Below, piece after piece: positions 40,540-53,076 of a stretch of DNA of 64,000 nucleotides; position 1 is the stretch's first letter, and each line of letters begins with the position of its first letter. The notes beneath the pieces are model-generated. The model ran no database searches. It had not been told where the DNA came from and saw nothing but the letters and a program-made list of their open reading frames with translations. The DNA comes from Mesorhizobium jarvisii (GTDB lineage: Bacteria > Pseudomonadota > Alphaproteobacteria > Rhizobiales > Rhizobiaceae), in assembly GCF_003601985.1 (NCBI RefSeq), contig NZ_QZXA01000006.1:62001-126000 (forward strand), read 5' to 3'. A program made the position numbers and the translations under genes.

Positions 40540-41370
40540 ATGTCGCAATTCAAGGTTCAGCTCCTTATGGACACCGGAACTGTCAGGGTGCGGGATGTCG
40601 TCTGCAGCGGCGAATGCCGTCACAGGAGCGATGAGGAGTGCACGTCGGCGACGCATCTGGTGTTTGCCTATCGCGGCGTCTTCGTGCGCCATGTCGGCCG
40701 CAATGATGCGGTCGCGGAAGCCAACCAGCTGCTATTCTTCAACGAGGCCGAGGCCTACCAGATCAGCCACCCTGTCGAAGGCGGCGATGCCTGCCTCGAC
40801 CTTGTCATCGAGGAAGGCCACTTGCGGGAACTGGCGCCGCAGGAGCAGTTGCGCGCCGGTGGTGTCCTGGCGTTTCGCCGCCAGCGCCGGCGCATCGATC
40901 CGCGCGCGCAGGCCTTGGTGGCGCTGTTGCGCCACAGCCTGAGCCGCAATGTCGCCGAAACGCTGGAGGCCGAGACGCTGGCGCTAACGCTGGTGCGGCG
41001 CTCGCTCGGCGAGCGCACTTCGCACGTCGCGGGCGCCAGCCCCGGACGGCAGAAGCTGGTCGACCGCGCCAAGCTGGTGCTGGCGTCGGATCTGTCGCGG
41101 CGCTGGACGCTGGCCGAGATTGCCGCCGAGGTCGGAGTCTCACCGGTCTATCTGACGCAAATATTCCAGCAGGTCGAGGCCATCCCGCTCTATCGCTATC
41201 ATCTGCGCCTGCGGCTGGCGCGCGCGCTCGACCTGCTTGGCCGCTACGACAATCTGACCGCTTTGGGCATGGACCTCGGCTTTTCCAGCCACAGCCATTT
41301 CAGCGCGTCGTTCAGACAGGCCTATGGACGCACACCGGCGGAATTCCAGCGCTCGATCAGATCGCGCTGA
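40540..41370 (+). CDS. AraC family transcriptional regulator
   Basis: 276 residues. The C-terminal AraC/XylS HTH region (about 170-272) has AEIAAEVGVSPVYLTQIFQ and LGFSSHSHFSASFRQAYGRTPAEF. The N-terminal half is a cupin-like sensor with several cysteines near residues 23-35 (SGECRHRSDEEC), unusual in this family and compatible with a metal or redox ligand. It follows two small co-oriented genes that may be its targets or companions. Confidence 0.9.
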   Translation: MSQFKVQLLMDTGTVRVRDVVCSGECRHRSDEECTSATHLVFAYRGVFVRHVGRNDAVAEANQLLFFNEAEAYQISHPVEGGDACLDLVIEEGHLRELAPQEQLRAGGVLAFRRQRRRIDPRAQALVALLRHSLSRNVAETLEAETLALTLVRRSLGERTSHVAGASPGRQKLVDRAKLVLASDLSRRWTLAEIAAEVGVSPVYLTQIFQQVEAIPLYRYHLRLRLARALDLLGRYDNLTALGMDLGFSSHSHFSASFRQAYGRTPAEFQRSIRSR

Positions 41371-41400
41371 AGCAACGGCTTCAAAGAAAGCGCGGAGATA

Positions 41401-42189
41401 TCAGCCGCGCAGGGCAGCCATGGCCGCCGCGTGAAGCTCCGGCGTCGCCGCCGCTAGCACATCGCCGCCCTTTTCCGCCGGTCCGCCATCGAAGGTGGTG
41501 ACGACGCCGCCCGCCTTCTCGATGATCGGGATCAGCGCCACGATGTCGTAGGGTTTCAGGCCGGGATCGGCGACGATGTCGACGCTCCCCGAGGCGATCA
41601 TGGCGAAGGCATAGCAATCGGCGCCGTAGCGGGCCAGCTGCACCTGTTTCTCGAACGCGTCATAGCGCGTGCGCGCTTCGCCCTTGAACAGTGCCGGCGT
41701 GGTGGTGAACAGCGTCGCCTCGTCGAGCCTTGTCGTCTTGCGGGTCGAAAGCTTGCGCGGACCGCCCGGCCCCTCATAGTGCGAGCCCGAGGCGTTGGCG
41801 TAGAACAGCTCGCCGGTGAAAGGCTGCGCCATCATGCCGGCGACCGCGTCGCCGTCGACGGTCAGCCCGACCAGCGTCCCCCACACCGGCAGGCCGGAGA
41901 TGAAGGCGCGCGTGCCGTCGATCGGATCGATCACCCAGACATGCCGGCTGGAGGTGTTTTCGCTGCCATGCTCCTCGCCGAGAATGCCATGGTCGGGATA
42001 CTGCGCCGATATCAGCGCCCGGATGGCGCGTTCGGTCTCGCGGTCGGCTTCCGTGACCGGGTCGAAACTGCCTTTTTCCTTGTTGGCGACGGCACCCTGG
42101 GCGCGAAAGCGCGGCAGGGTCTCGACCGCTGCCGCCTGCGCGATGCGGCGCATGAAATGGATGCTGATGTCCAACTGATTCTCCCGCAT
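41401..42189 (-). CDS. hisN: Histidinol-phosphatase, inositol monophosphatase family
   Basis: 262 residues. Mg2+-dependent phosphatase of the IMPase fold; the metal ligands are in ILGEEHGSE, WVIDPIDGTRAFI and, near the C-terminus, GLKPYDIVALIPIIEKAGG. In alphaproteobacteria this subgroup removes phosphate from L-histidinol phosphate. Convergent with the AraC gene and upstream of the small-RNA locus. The start is ATG 42189; a longer reading from 42231 extends into a region with no homology. Confidence 0.88.
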   Translation of the reverse strand: MRENQLDISIHFMRRIAQAAAVETLPRFRAQGAVANKEKGSFDPVTEADRETERAIRALISAQYPDHGILGEEHGSENTSSRHVWVIDPIDGTRAFISGLPVWGTLVGLTVDGDAVAGMMAQPFTGELFYANASGSHYEGPGGPRKLSTRKTTRLDEATLFTTTPALFKGEARTRYDAFEKQVQLARYGADCYAFAMIASGSVDIVADPGLKPYDIVALIPIIEKAGGVVTTFDGGPAEKGGDVLAAATPELHAAAMAALRG

Positions 42190-42344
42190 TGCCGAGTGCC
42201 TCACCGGGCTCTGCCGACACTTTCCCGCCAAAACAAGCCTGTTTATCGATTTATTCGCGGCGACATCTGTTGCCCGAATGTCACATCTGCGTCATCGAAA
42301 CGCAATTTCCACATCACTCTGAATTAAAAAAGCCTGAAGATCGC

Positions 42345-42372
42345 TTGACATTTGTGCACCGCACAATACCCT
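42345..42372 (+). promoter_or_regulatory. Sigma-70-type promoter of the small RNA
   Basis: TTGACA at 42345-42350 and TACCCT at 42367-42372, spacer 16 bp. The start site would be about 42380. No coding gene lies downstream on this strand before the terminator. Confidence 0.7.
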
Positions 42373-42379
42373 CAACCTC

Positions 42380-42463
42380 GGACAGGGTTTCCTGTCCATG
42401 CCCTCCTTGGGCGTTTCCTCCCTAGACTTCGACCGTATCGTGCAAACGATGCGGTCTTTTTTT
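42380..42463 (+). ncRNA. mmgR: Alpha-r8 family small RNA (mmgR-like)
   Basis: About 84 nt. The parts in order: hairpin GGACAGG-GTTT-CCTGTCC (42380-42397), short dyad GCCC/GGGC, the single-stranded motif TTTCCTCCCT (42414-42423), and a strong Rho-independent terminator GACCGTATCGT-GCAA-ACGATGCGGTC followed by seven T (42431-42463). The 10-nt UUUCCUCCCU motif is the conserved core of the Rhizobiales alpha-r8 RNAs, to which Sinorhizobium mmgR belongs; mmgR limits polyhydroxybutyrate storage under nitrogen limitation. The size fits the 77-nt mmgR. The exact 5' end is inferred from the promoter. Confidence 0.85.
42431..42463 (+). terminator. Terminator of the alpha-r8 RNA
   Basis: 11-bp stem with one G-U pair and loop GCAA, followed by TTTTTTT. 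It is the 3' end of the small RNA and lies 26 nt from the end of the convergent amidohydrolase gene. Confidence 0.9.
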
Positions 42464-42488
42464 ACGCCTGCGCCTCGGGCCGGCTATT

Positions 42489-43382
42489 TCACTCCGCGGC
42501 CAGCGGCAGGTCGATGAAGTGATGGTCGGGCATCGCCATCAGATCCGCTGAAAATCGCGTCAGATCATCGGCCAGCGCGTCGAAGCCGGCAGTCTTCTCG
42601 AACGTCCGTTCATTCATGTAGAGCCCGCGATTGACCTCGATCTGCAGCGCATGCAGATGACGCGCCGGGCGGCCATAGTGCTCCGTGATGAAGCCGCCGG
42701 CATAGGGCTTGTTGTGGGCAACGGTATAGCCCATCGCGGTCAACAGGCCGATCGCCGTCTCGGTCAGGGCAGCGGTGGCCGAGATGCCGAAACGGTCGCC
42801 GATGATGAAGTCCGGCCGCAGACCGCTGTCGCCGACACGGATGCTTGCCGGCATCGAATGGCAGTCGATCAGCACGGCAAAGCCGAAACGGGCATGGGTC
42901 CTGGTCAAAAGCCGCTTCAGCGTTTCATGATAGGGCTTGTAAACGGCCTCGATGCGGGCGACGGCTTCGGCGAGCGGCAGGCGACCGGAATAGATGTCGA
43001 GCCCCTCGCCCACCAGCTTCGGCACCGTGCCAAGTCCGCCGGCCACCCGCGCCGAGCGGATGTTGCAGAAGGACGGCACCGGCTCGGCGAACATGCGCGG
43101 GTCGAGTTCCCAAGGCTCGCGATTGACGTCGAGATAGGCGCGCGGGAAATTCGCCGCCAGCATCGGCGCGCCAAGCGCCACGGCGCCGCCGAACAATTCA
43201 TCGACGTAGCAATCTTCCGAGCGGCGGATGGCGTTGCGGTCGAGCCTCGCCATGGCGAGGAAGCGTTCCGGATAGTAGCGGCCGCTATGTGGTGAGTTGA
43301 ACAGGAAGGGGACGCGCTGTTCGACGCCCGATCGGATTTCGAAGGGTTGAACGACCGAAAAATCCTCGGCTGCCGTCTTCAA
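42489..43382 (-). CDS. N-formylglutamate amidohydrolase family protein
   Basis: 297 residues from a TTG at 43382 (LKTAAEDFSVVQ); an ATG at 43505 in the same frame gives 338 residues and cannot be excluded. Homology starts near VQPFEIRSGVEQRVPFLFNSPHSGRYYP. Conserved HSGRYYP, IDCHSMPA and HNKPYAGGFITEHYGRP motifs contain the metal ligands and substrate-binding residues. It would hydrolyse N-formylglutamate (histidine degradation) or related N-acyl amino acids. It is convergent with the alpha-r8 RNA and divergent from cpdR. Confidence 0.85.
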   Translation of the reverse strand: MKTAAEDFSVVQPFEIRSGVEQRVPFLFNSPHSGRYYPERFLAMARLDRNAIRRSEDCYVDELFGGAVALGAPMLAANFPRAYLDVNREPWELDPRMFAEPVPSFCNIRSARVAGGLGTVPKLVGEGLDIYSGRLPLAEAVARIEAVYKPYHETLKRLLTRTHARFGFAVLIDCHSMPASIRVGDSGLRPDFIIGDRFGISATAALTETAIGLLTAMGYTVAHNKPYAGGFITEHYGRPARHLHALQIEVNRGLYMNERTFEKTAGFDALADDLTRFSADLMAMPDHHFIDLPLAAE

Positions 43383-43593
43383 TTTGCACGAACCCGAAAA
43401 CACCGATGCATCATGGTATGAAAGTGCCACCTTGCTGGCCGCATGTCCAGCATTTCGCCATCCGCATCGCCCCGCCGAATGCGGATAATGCTTCGCAGCA
43501 TTCACTTGATGTTTACCGTCACCGCCTCATATACAGGATGGTTAACGGGCTGCCTGGGCGGCAGTCTCGGGCGGGTGATTCGGACGGGATATC

Positions 43594-43956
43594 ATGGCAC
43601 GCATTCTTCTGGCGGAAGACGACGACGATATGCGTCGTTTCCTCGTCAAGGCGCTGGAACGCGCCGGCTACCAGGTCAGCGATTTCGACAATGGCGCCAG
43701 CGCCTATGAGCGGCTGCGCGAGGAGCCGTTCTCGCTGCTGTTGACCGACATCGTCATGCCGGAGATGGACGGCATCGAACTGGCGCGTCGCGCCACCGAG
43801 ATCGATCCCGACCTCAAGGTCATGTTCATCACCGGTTTCGCCGCCGTTGCGCTGAACCCGGATTCCAAGGCGCCGAAAGACGCCAAGGTGCTGTCGAAGC
43901 CCTTCCACCTGCGCGATCTCGTCAACGAGGTCGAGAAGATGCTGCAGGCGGCCTGA
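43594..43956 (+). CDS. cpdR: Single-domain response regulator CpdR
   Basis: 120 residues, one receiver domain. The acidic pocket is AEDDDD, the phospho-Asp is Asp52 in LLLTDIVMPEMDG, the switch Thr is in FITGFAAVAL and the Lys in LSKPFHLRDLV. CpdR, when unphosphorylated, directs ClpXP to the cell pole for degradation of cell-cycle regulators such as CtrA in Caulobacter. In Sinorhizobium CpdR1 matters for bacteroid differentiation. The short C-terminal tail EKMLQAA fits. It is followed by tRNA-Val. Confidence 0.92.
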   Translation: MARILLAEDDDDMRRFLVKALERAGYQVSDFDNGASAYERLREEPFSLLLTDIVMPEMDGIELARRATEIDPDLKVMFITGFAAVALNPDSKAPKDAKVLSKPFHLRDLVNEVEKMLQAA

Positions 43957-44030
43957 GCCGCCTTCAACCGAGGCATCGGCATCTGTTTGCCGGTGCGGCG
44001 AGACGACGCCTTCTTTCCTTTTTCTCGCTA

Positions 44031-44060
44031 TTGACGCGCCCGACCAAAAATGGTGTATGC
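44031..44060 (+). promoter_or_regulatory. tRNA-Val promoter
   Basis: TTGACG at 44031-44036 and TGTATG near 44054-44059, spacer about 17 bp, 13 nt before the tRNA. Confidence 0.55.
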
Positions 44061-44072
44061 GCGGCTTCGGAT

Positions 44073-44147
44073 GGGCGTGTAGCTCAGCGGGAGAGCACTG
44101 CATTGACATTGCAGGGGTCACAGGTTCAATCCCTGTCACGCCCACCA
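44073..44147 (+). tRNA. tRNA-Val (GAC)
   Basis: Cloverleaf visible: acceptor GGGCGTG paired with CACGCCC, anticodon stem CTGCA/TGCAG with loop TTGACAT giving anticodon GAC, T-arm loop TTCAATC, and an encoded CCA 3' end. It reads GUC and GUU valine codons. Confidence 0.96.
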
Positions 44148-44249
44148 TCCAATCTCAGACTTTCGGTATCACGCACGCAGCTGCGGCTCCCCCGCAGCAC
44201 CACGTAGCTCTGCCTTCGCTCGATAGTGATCGAAAACGTCTCGTTCGGC

Positions 44250-45404
44250 TTAGATGCCTGCGACGACACACAGGTTCTTCATCCGTGATACGGCAAGGTC
44301 AGGATCGGCCAGCAGGCCTGCCTGGTCGGCAAGGCGAAAGATTTCGGCGTAGTGGCGGATGCCGCGCGCCGACTGCATGCCCCCGACCATGGTGAAATGG
44401 TCCTGGTGGCCGTTCAACCAGGCCATGAAGACGATGCCGGCCTTGTAATATTCGGTCGGCGCCTCGAAGATTTTTCGCGATAGCGGCACCGTCGGCGCCA
44501 TCAGCGCGTCATAGCCGGCGCGGTCGCCCACGGCGAGCCTTGCCAGGGCGGCGTTGGCGACCGGCGCGATGGCGTCGAAAATGCCAAGCAGCGCGTGCGA
44601 ATGCCTGTTGCCGTCGCCGGCGATCAGTTCGGGGTAGTTGAAGTCGTCACCGGTGAACATCACGACGCCGTCCGGCAACCGGTTACGCAGCGCGACTTCC
44701 TTGCCGGCATCGAGAAGCGATATCTTTATGCCCTCGACCTTGTCTGCGTGGCGTTCGATGATGGCGACCACCGTATCGAGCGCGGTCTCGAAATCGCGGC
44801 TGCCCCAATAGCCCTTCAAGGTAGGGTCGAACATGTCACCCAGCCAGTGCAGGATGACCTTGCCGGAGGCCTGGCTCAAGATGCGGTCGTAGACGCGCGC
44901 ATAATCGTCCGGCCCCTTCGCGACAGCCGCCAAGGCGCGGCTGGCCATCATGATCGCCTTGCCGCCCTGCCCTTCGATGAAGGCGAACTGCTCGTCATAG
45001 GCCGCGATCACATCGTCGAGCGTCCCGGCAGCGGCCGGCGCCAGATGATCGGTTCCCGCACCCGAGGCAAGATCGGCGCCTTCGACGGTGCGCGCCTCGG
45101 CGATCGAGCGGCGGATCAATTCCTTCGCATTGGCCCAGTCGAAACCCATGCCGCGCTGCGAGGTGTCCATCGCCTCGGCAATGCGGAAGCCGAGCCGCCA
45201 CAAATGATGGCGGAACGCCATCGTCCTGTCCCAGTCGACCGCGGGCCGCGACCATGGATCGGTCATTTCGAGGGGATCGGCAACGACATGCGCGGCGGCA
45301 TAGGCGACGCGTGAAAACCGTGCGCCGATCGCCGGCTGCACCGGCTGTCCAACAAGCGCGTAGCGGGCGTTGCGTCCACCTTCGGCAGGCAAGACAATAT
45401 CCAT
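44250..45404 (-). CDS. DUF993 / dihydrodipicolinate synthase-like aldolase
   Basis: 384 residues, TIM-barrel protein of the DUF993 group within the DHDPS/NAL superfamily. Its GIKISLLDAG segment has a candidate Schiff-base lysine position, and HWLGDMFDPTLKGYWGS and FTGDDFNYPELIAGDG are typical. Such enzymes cleave or form 2-keto acids through a pyruvate-lysine Schiff base, so it may release pyruvate from the last carbon skeleton of the pathway. It is divergent from lacI and has a LacI-type palindrome at its start. Confidence 0.82.
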   Translation of the reverse strand: MDIVLPAEGGRNARYALVGQPVQPAIGARFSRVAYAAAHVVADPLEMTDPWSRPAVDWDRTMAFRHHLWRLGFRIAEAMDTSQRGMGFDWANAKELIRRSIAEARTVEGADLASGAGTDHLAPAAAGTLDDVIAAYDEQFAFIEGQGGKAIMMASRALAAVAKGPDDYARVYDRILSQASGKVILHWLGDMFDPTLKGYWGSRDFETALDTVVAIIERHADKVEGIKISLLDAGKEVALRNRLPDGVVMFTGDDFNYPELIAGDGNRHSHALLGIFDAIAPVANAALARLAVGDRAGYDALMAPTVPLSRKIFEAPTEYYKAGIVFMAWLNGHQDHFTMVGGMQSARGIRHYAEIFRLADQAGLLADPDLAVSRMKNLCVVAGI

Positions 45405-45433
45405 CGACCTCTCCCTTCGCAGCGCCTATTAAA

Positions 45434-45445
45434 TGGAACGTTCCA
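45434..45445. promoter_or_regulatory. LacI-type operator, left
   Basis: Perfect palindrome TGGAACGTTCCA, 30 nt upstream of the DUF993 start. It shares the 15-mer AACGTTCCAATAAAT with the site at 45597-45610. Confidence 0.78.
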
Positions 45446-45596
45446 ATAAATCAAGAACCTTTAAGATTCGGGGCGAAGTTGGCGGCAAATGCTGCGCTGC
45501 AGCACACGAAGCCTTTCCTGATGGGCCATTTGAGTACGAACAATCAGTTTTTGCGGCTGAGAAAAATTCGCGATTGACTCAAGATTGAACCAGTGA

Positions 45597-45610
45597 TTAG
45601 AACGTTCCAA
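45597..45610. promoter_or_regulatory. LacI-type operator, right
   Basis: TTAGAACGTTCCAA, core palindrome GAACGTTC, 37 nt upstream of the lacI-type ATG. It nearly repeats the left site; together they bracket the divergent promoter region, about 160 bp apart. Confidence 0.78.
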
Positions 45611-45646
45611 TAAATTCGATTGGGAAAACTGGGAGGACGCATCGAG

Positions 45647-49308
<3,662 letters not shown>

Positions 49309-49316
<8 letters not shown>

Positions 49317-50085
49317 GCGCCTCGTCATATTCGAAAGGGACGGCGCCATCGGCATCGTCACGCTGCGCCGCCCGGAAAAGTTCAACGCGCTGGACATTCC
49401 GATGCTGAGGGCGCTGGAAGCCGCGCTCGACGAGGCAGAGATGGCCGAAGGCGTGCGCGTCGTGCTCTTGCGCGGCGAAGGCAAGGGCTTTTGCGCCGGC
49501 GGCGATGTCGAGGCCTGGGGTGCGATGAGCGCCGCCGATTTCCAGGTGCAATGGGTGCGCTATGGTCACCGCGTGTTCGACCGGCTGGCGCGGCTGCGGC
49601 AACCGACGATCGCCGTGCTGTCCGGTCATGCGCTGGGCGGCGGGCTGGAACTGGCGGTCGCCTGCGATTTCCGGGTCGCCGAGGCGCATGTGAAATTGGG
49701 CTTCCCCGAAACCTTGATCGGCGTCGTCCCCGGCTGGTCCGGAACGCAGCGCGCCGTGCGCCGCTTCGGCGCGCAGACGGTGCGGCGCATGGCCTTGGGT
49801 GGTGAGATACTCCTCGCTCCCGAAGCGCTGGCCCTTGGCGTGGTGGATCGGGTGACCGAAACCGGCAAGGCATTCGACGAAGCCAAGAGCTGGGGGGAAA
49901 AGATCGCCGAACGTGGCCCGCTGGCGACGGAAGCGGCCAAGCTGATGATCGCGGTGGCCGAGGGCGAGGAAAGTGCGGCCGCCACCGAAGCGCTGGCCAG
50001 CGGCTTTATCGCGCTCACCGGCGACCTCAAGGCCGGCGTCGACGCCTTCAAGGCCAAGCAGAAGCCAGCATTTTCAAGAAGCTAG
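49309..50085 (+). CDS. Enoyl-CoA hydratase/isomerase (crotonase) family
   Basis: 258 residues. The oxyanion-hole motifs are KGFCAGGDVEAWG and SGHALGGGLELAVACDFRVAEAHVKLGFPET; the catalytic acidic residue at the usual second site is in FPETLIGVVPGWSGTQRAVR. It would hydrate or cleave a CoA thioester made by the upstream transferase. Overlaps the transferase stop by 8 bp (ATG 49309). Confidence 0.92.
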
Positions 50086-50099
50086 AGAAAACAGTCCTG

Positions 50100-51611
50100 A
50101 TGAACGCACCCCTCAACATCGCCATGCCCGCCGAGGCCTCAACCGCGCCGAAAAATTATCGGCTGCTGATCGACGGCAAGCACGTCGATGCTCGCGACGG
50201 CCGCACGCTGGAACGCAAGAGCCCCGGCCACGGCTTCACCGTTTCGCGCTATGCGCAGGCCGGCGAGGCCGAGGTCGAAACGGCCGTGCAGGCCGCGCAC
50301 AAGGCGTTCGAGACCGGCCCATGGCCACGCATGAAGGCCGGCGAGCGCGCCGCGATCCTTTTCAAGGCGGCCGACCTGATCGAGACACGGCTGGAAGACA
50401 TCGCCCGGCTCGACGCGCTCGAATCCGGCAAGCCGATCGCCCAGGCGCGCGGTGAGATCGGCGGCGCCGTCGACATCTGGCGCTATGCCGCCTCGCTTGC
50501 ACGCACGCTGCATGGCGAGAGCTACGCCAATCTCGGCGATGCGATGCTGGGCGTGGTCGTGCGCGAGCCGATCGGCGTCGTGTCGATCATCACGCCGTGG
50601 AATTTCCCGTTCCTCATCGTCAGCCAGAAACTGCCTTTCGCGCTCGCCGCCGGCTGCACGGCGGTGGTCAAGCCGAGCGAAATGACCTCGGCCTCGACCT
50701 TCGTGCTGGGCGACATCCTGCTCGAAGCCGGCCTGCCCGCCGGCGTCGTCAACATCCTCGCCGGTCTGGGCGCCGATGTCGGCGCCCCGATGGTCAGCCA
50801 CCCCCTGGTCGAGATGGTGTCGTTCACCGGCTCGACCCGCGTCGGCAAGATGACCATGGCGTCCGCCGCGCAGTCGCTGAAGAAGGTCTCGATGGAGCTT
50901 GGCGGCAAGAACGGCCAGATCGTCTTTCCCGATGCCGACCTCGAGGCCGCCGCCGACGCGGCCGTGTTCGGCGGCTTCTTCAATGCCGGCGAATGCTGCA
51001 ATGCCGGCAGCCGGCTGATCGTGCACGAGGCGATCGCCGACGATTTTCTCAATGCCGTCAAGGCGCTCACAGCCAAGGTGAAAGTCGGCGACCCGCTCGA
51101 CGAGCAAACCAAGGTCGGCGCAATGATCTCGTCCGACCATCTGGCCAAGGTGACGGATTACGTTGCGGCAGCGGCAGGCAAAGGCAGCAATGTCTTCAGC
51201 GGCGGCAAGCAGTTGGCCTCTAATGCCGGCCAATATCTCGACCCGACCATCTTACGCTACGTCACCGAGGACATGGCGATTGCGCGTGAGGAAGTGTTCG
51301 GCCCGGTGCTCTCCGTGCTCACTTTTGAATCGATTGAAAAGGCGTTGCACATCGCCAACAACACGCCCTATGGTCTGTCTGCAGGCGTGTGGAGCGCCAG
51401 CATCGACACTTGCATGTCGGTGGCGCGTGGGGTGCGTTCGGGGACGGTTTGGGTGAACACATTCATGGAAGGTTATCCCGAGCTGCCTTTCGGGGGCTAC
51501 AAGCAGTCCGGTCTCGGACGCGAACTCGGCAAACGCGCCGTCGAGGACTATACCGAGGAAAAGACAATCCAGTTTCATCGCGGCCAGCGCACCGGATGGT
51601 GGGTCGGCTGA
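50100..51611 (+). CDS. NAD(P)+-dependent aldehyde dehydrogenase
   Basis: 503 residues. The catalytic Cys is Cys300 in [11 protein letters not shown], and the general-base Glu lies in SMELGGKN; the cofactor motif [10 protein letters not shown] is present. It oxidises an aldehyde to a carboxylate that the CoA-transferase may then activate. It follows the crotonase gene after 14 nt and is the last enzyme before the transporter genes. Confidence 0.93.
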   Translation: MNAPLNIAMPAEASTAPKNYRLLIDGKHVDARDGRTLERKSPGHGFTVSRYAQAGEAEVETAVQAAHKAFETGPWPRMKAGERAAILFKAADLIETRLEDIARLDALESGKPIAQARGEIGGAVDIWRYAASLARTLHGESYANLGDAMLGVVVREPIGVVSIITPWNFPFLIVSQKLPFALAAGCTAVVKPSEMTSASTFVLGDILLEAGLPAGVVNILAGLGADVGAPMVSHPLVEMVSFTGSTRVGKMTMASAAQSLKKVSMELGGKNGQIVFPDADLEAAADAAVFGGFFNAGECCNAGSRLIVHEAIADDFLNAVKALTAKVKVGDPLDEQTKVGAMISSDHLAKVTDYVAAAAGKGSNVFSGGKQLASNAGQYLDPTILRYVTEDMAIAREEVFGPVLSVLTFESIEKALHIANNTPYGLSAGVWSASIDTCMSVARGVRSGTVWVNTFMEGYPELPFGGYKQSGLGRELGKRAVEDYTEEKTIQFHRGQRTGWWVG

Positions 51612-51669
51612 GTTGGGAAGAACCCGGTGGGCTTCCACCGGTCGTGTAATGCAACAAGGGAGGAAGTAC

Positions 51670-52923
51670 ATGTTGCGCAAACTGCTTATCGGAACGGCTC
51701 TTGCGACGAGCTTTGCCTTCTCGGCGCACGCCGCGGACGTCAAGGAAGTGCAGATGCTGCATTGGTGGACGTCGGGCGGCGAAGCGGCTGCCCTCAACGT
51801 GCTGAAGGGCGACCTGGCCAAGGAAGGCTATGCCTGGAAGGACGTTCCGGTCGCCGGCGGCGGCGGTGATGCTGCCATGACCGCGCTGAAGGCGATGGTC
51901 GCGGCCGGCAACTATCCGACCGCCTCGCAGATGCTCGGCTACACCGTGCTCGATTATGCCGCGGCCGGCGTGATGGGCGACCTGACCGAGACGGCGAAGA
52001 AGGAAGGCTGGGACAAGTCGGTTCCGGCGGCCCTGCAGAAATTCTCGGTCTATGACGGCAAGTGGGTCGCGGCTCCGGTCAACGTCCACTCGGTCAACTG
52101 GCTGTGGATCAACAAGGCCGTCATGGAAAAGATCGGCGGCACCGAGCCGAAGACCTTCGACGACTTCGTCGCCCTGCTCGACAAGGCCAAGGCCGCGGGT
52201 GTGATCCCGCTCGCTCTCGGCGGCCAGAACTGGCAGGAAGCCACCATGTTCGACTCGGTCGTCCTGTCGACCGGCGGACCCGAGTTCTACAAAAAGGCCT
52301 TCAACGACCTCGACGACGCCTCGCTCAAGTCCGACACGATGAAGAAGTCGTTCGACAACCTCGCCAAACTCGTCACCTATGTCGACCCGAACTTCTCGGG
52401 CCGCGACTGGAACCTTGCCACCGCCATGGTCATCAAGGGCGATGCCCTGGTGCAGGTCATGGGCGACTGGGCCAAGGGTGAATTCCACGCCGCTAAGAAG
52501 ACCCCGGGCACCGACTTCCTGTGCTATCGCTTCCCGGGCACCGACGGCTCCGTGATCTACAACTCCGACATGTTCGGCATGTTCAACGTTCCGGACGACC
52601 GTAAGGCCGCCCAGGTCGCATTGGCCACCGCCACCCTGTCGAAGAGCTTCCAGTCGGCCTTCAACGTCGTCAAGGGTTCGGTTCCGGCCCGTACCGACGT
52701 TCCGGACACCGACTTCGACGCTTGCGGCAAGAAGGGCATCGCCGACCTGAAGAAGGCCAATGAAGGCGGCACGCTGTTCGGCTCGCTGGCCCAGGGCTAT
52801 GGCGCCCCGCCGGCTGTCGCCAATGCCTACAAGGACGTGGTCTCGAAGTTCGTCCATGGTCAGATCAAGACCTCGGACGAGGCCGTGACCGAACTGGTCA
52901 AGGCGATCGACGACGCCAAGTAA
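51670..52923 (+). CDS. CUT1-type ABC transporter sugar-binding protein
   Basis: 417 residues. Signal peptide 1-21 (ending AHA before AD). The mature start [24 protein letters not shown] is typical of the glucose/mannose GtsA-like group, and 10 or so scattered Trp and Asp residues fit a sugar-binding cleft. It captures the extracellular substrate for the two permeases. It is followed by a hairpin that likely raises its abundance over that of the permeases. ATG 51670 follows GAGGAA. Confidence 0.92.
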   Translation: MLRKLLIGTALATSFAFSAHAADVKEVQMLHWWTSGGEAAALNVLKGDLAKEGYAWKDVPVAGGGGDAAMTALKAMVAAGNYPTASQMLGYTVLDYAAAGVMGDLTETAKKEGWDKSVPAALQKFSVYDGKWVAAPVNVHSVNWLWINKAVMEKIGGTEPKTFDDFVALLDKAKAAGVIPLALGGQNWQEATMFDSVVLSTGGPEFYKKAFNDLDDASLKSDTMKKSFDNLAKLVTYVDPNFSGRDWNLATAMVIKGDALVQVMGDWAKGEFHAAKKTPGTDFLCYRFPGTDGSVIYNSDMFGMFNVPDDRKAAQVALATATLSKSFQSAFNVVKGSVPARTDVPDTDFDACGKKGIADLKKANEGGTLFGSLAQGYGAPPAVANAYKDVVSKFVHGQIKTSDEAVTELVKAIDDAK

Positions 52924-52941
52924 GCGCAACGCTCGAAATCA

Positions 52942-52970
52942 CCTTCCCCGCCTCGGCGGGGAAGGTTTTA
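52942..52970 (+). terminator. Intra-operon hairpin after the binding protein gene
   Basis: CCTTCCCCGC (52942-52951), loop CTCG, GCGGGGAAGG (52956-52965), followed by TTTTA. Strong stem and short U tract, so it may partly terminate transcription or protect the upstream message. Confidence 0.75.
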
Positions 52971-53076
52971 TCTCAGGATTGGCCGGCTCGACACCATGCC
53001 GACCCAAGACCCGTATACACGGGGCCGCCTTGCCGCCTGACGGCGCAGCACGGACGACCCGAAACGGGAGGAGCTC

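Noticed and set aside
44073..44147. tRNA gene as an integration site next to the catabolic cluster
   Set aside because: No integrase gene and no repeat of the tRNA 3' end were found up to 64 kb, so an integrated island is not supported.
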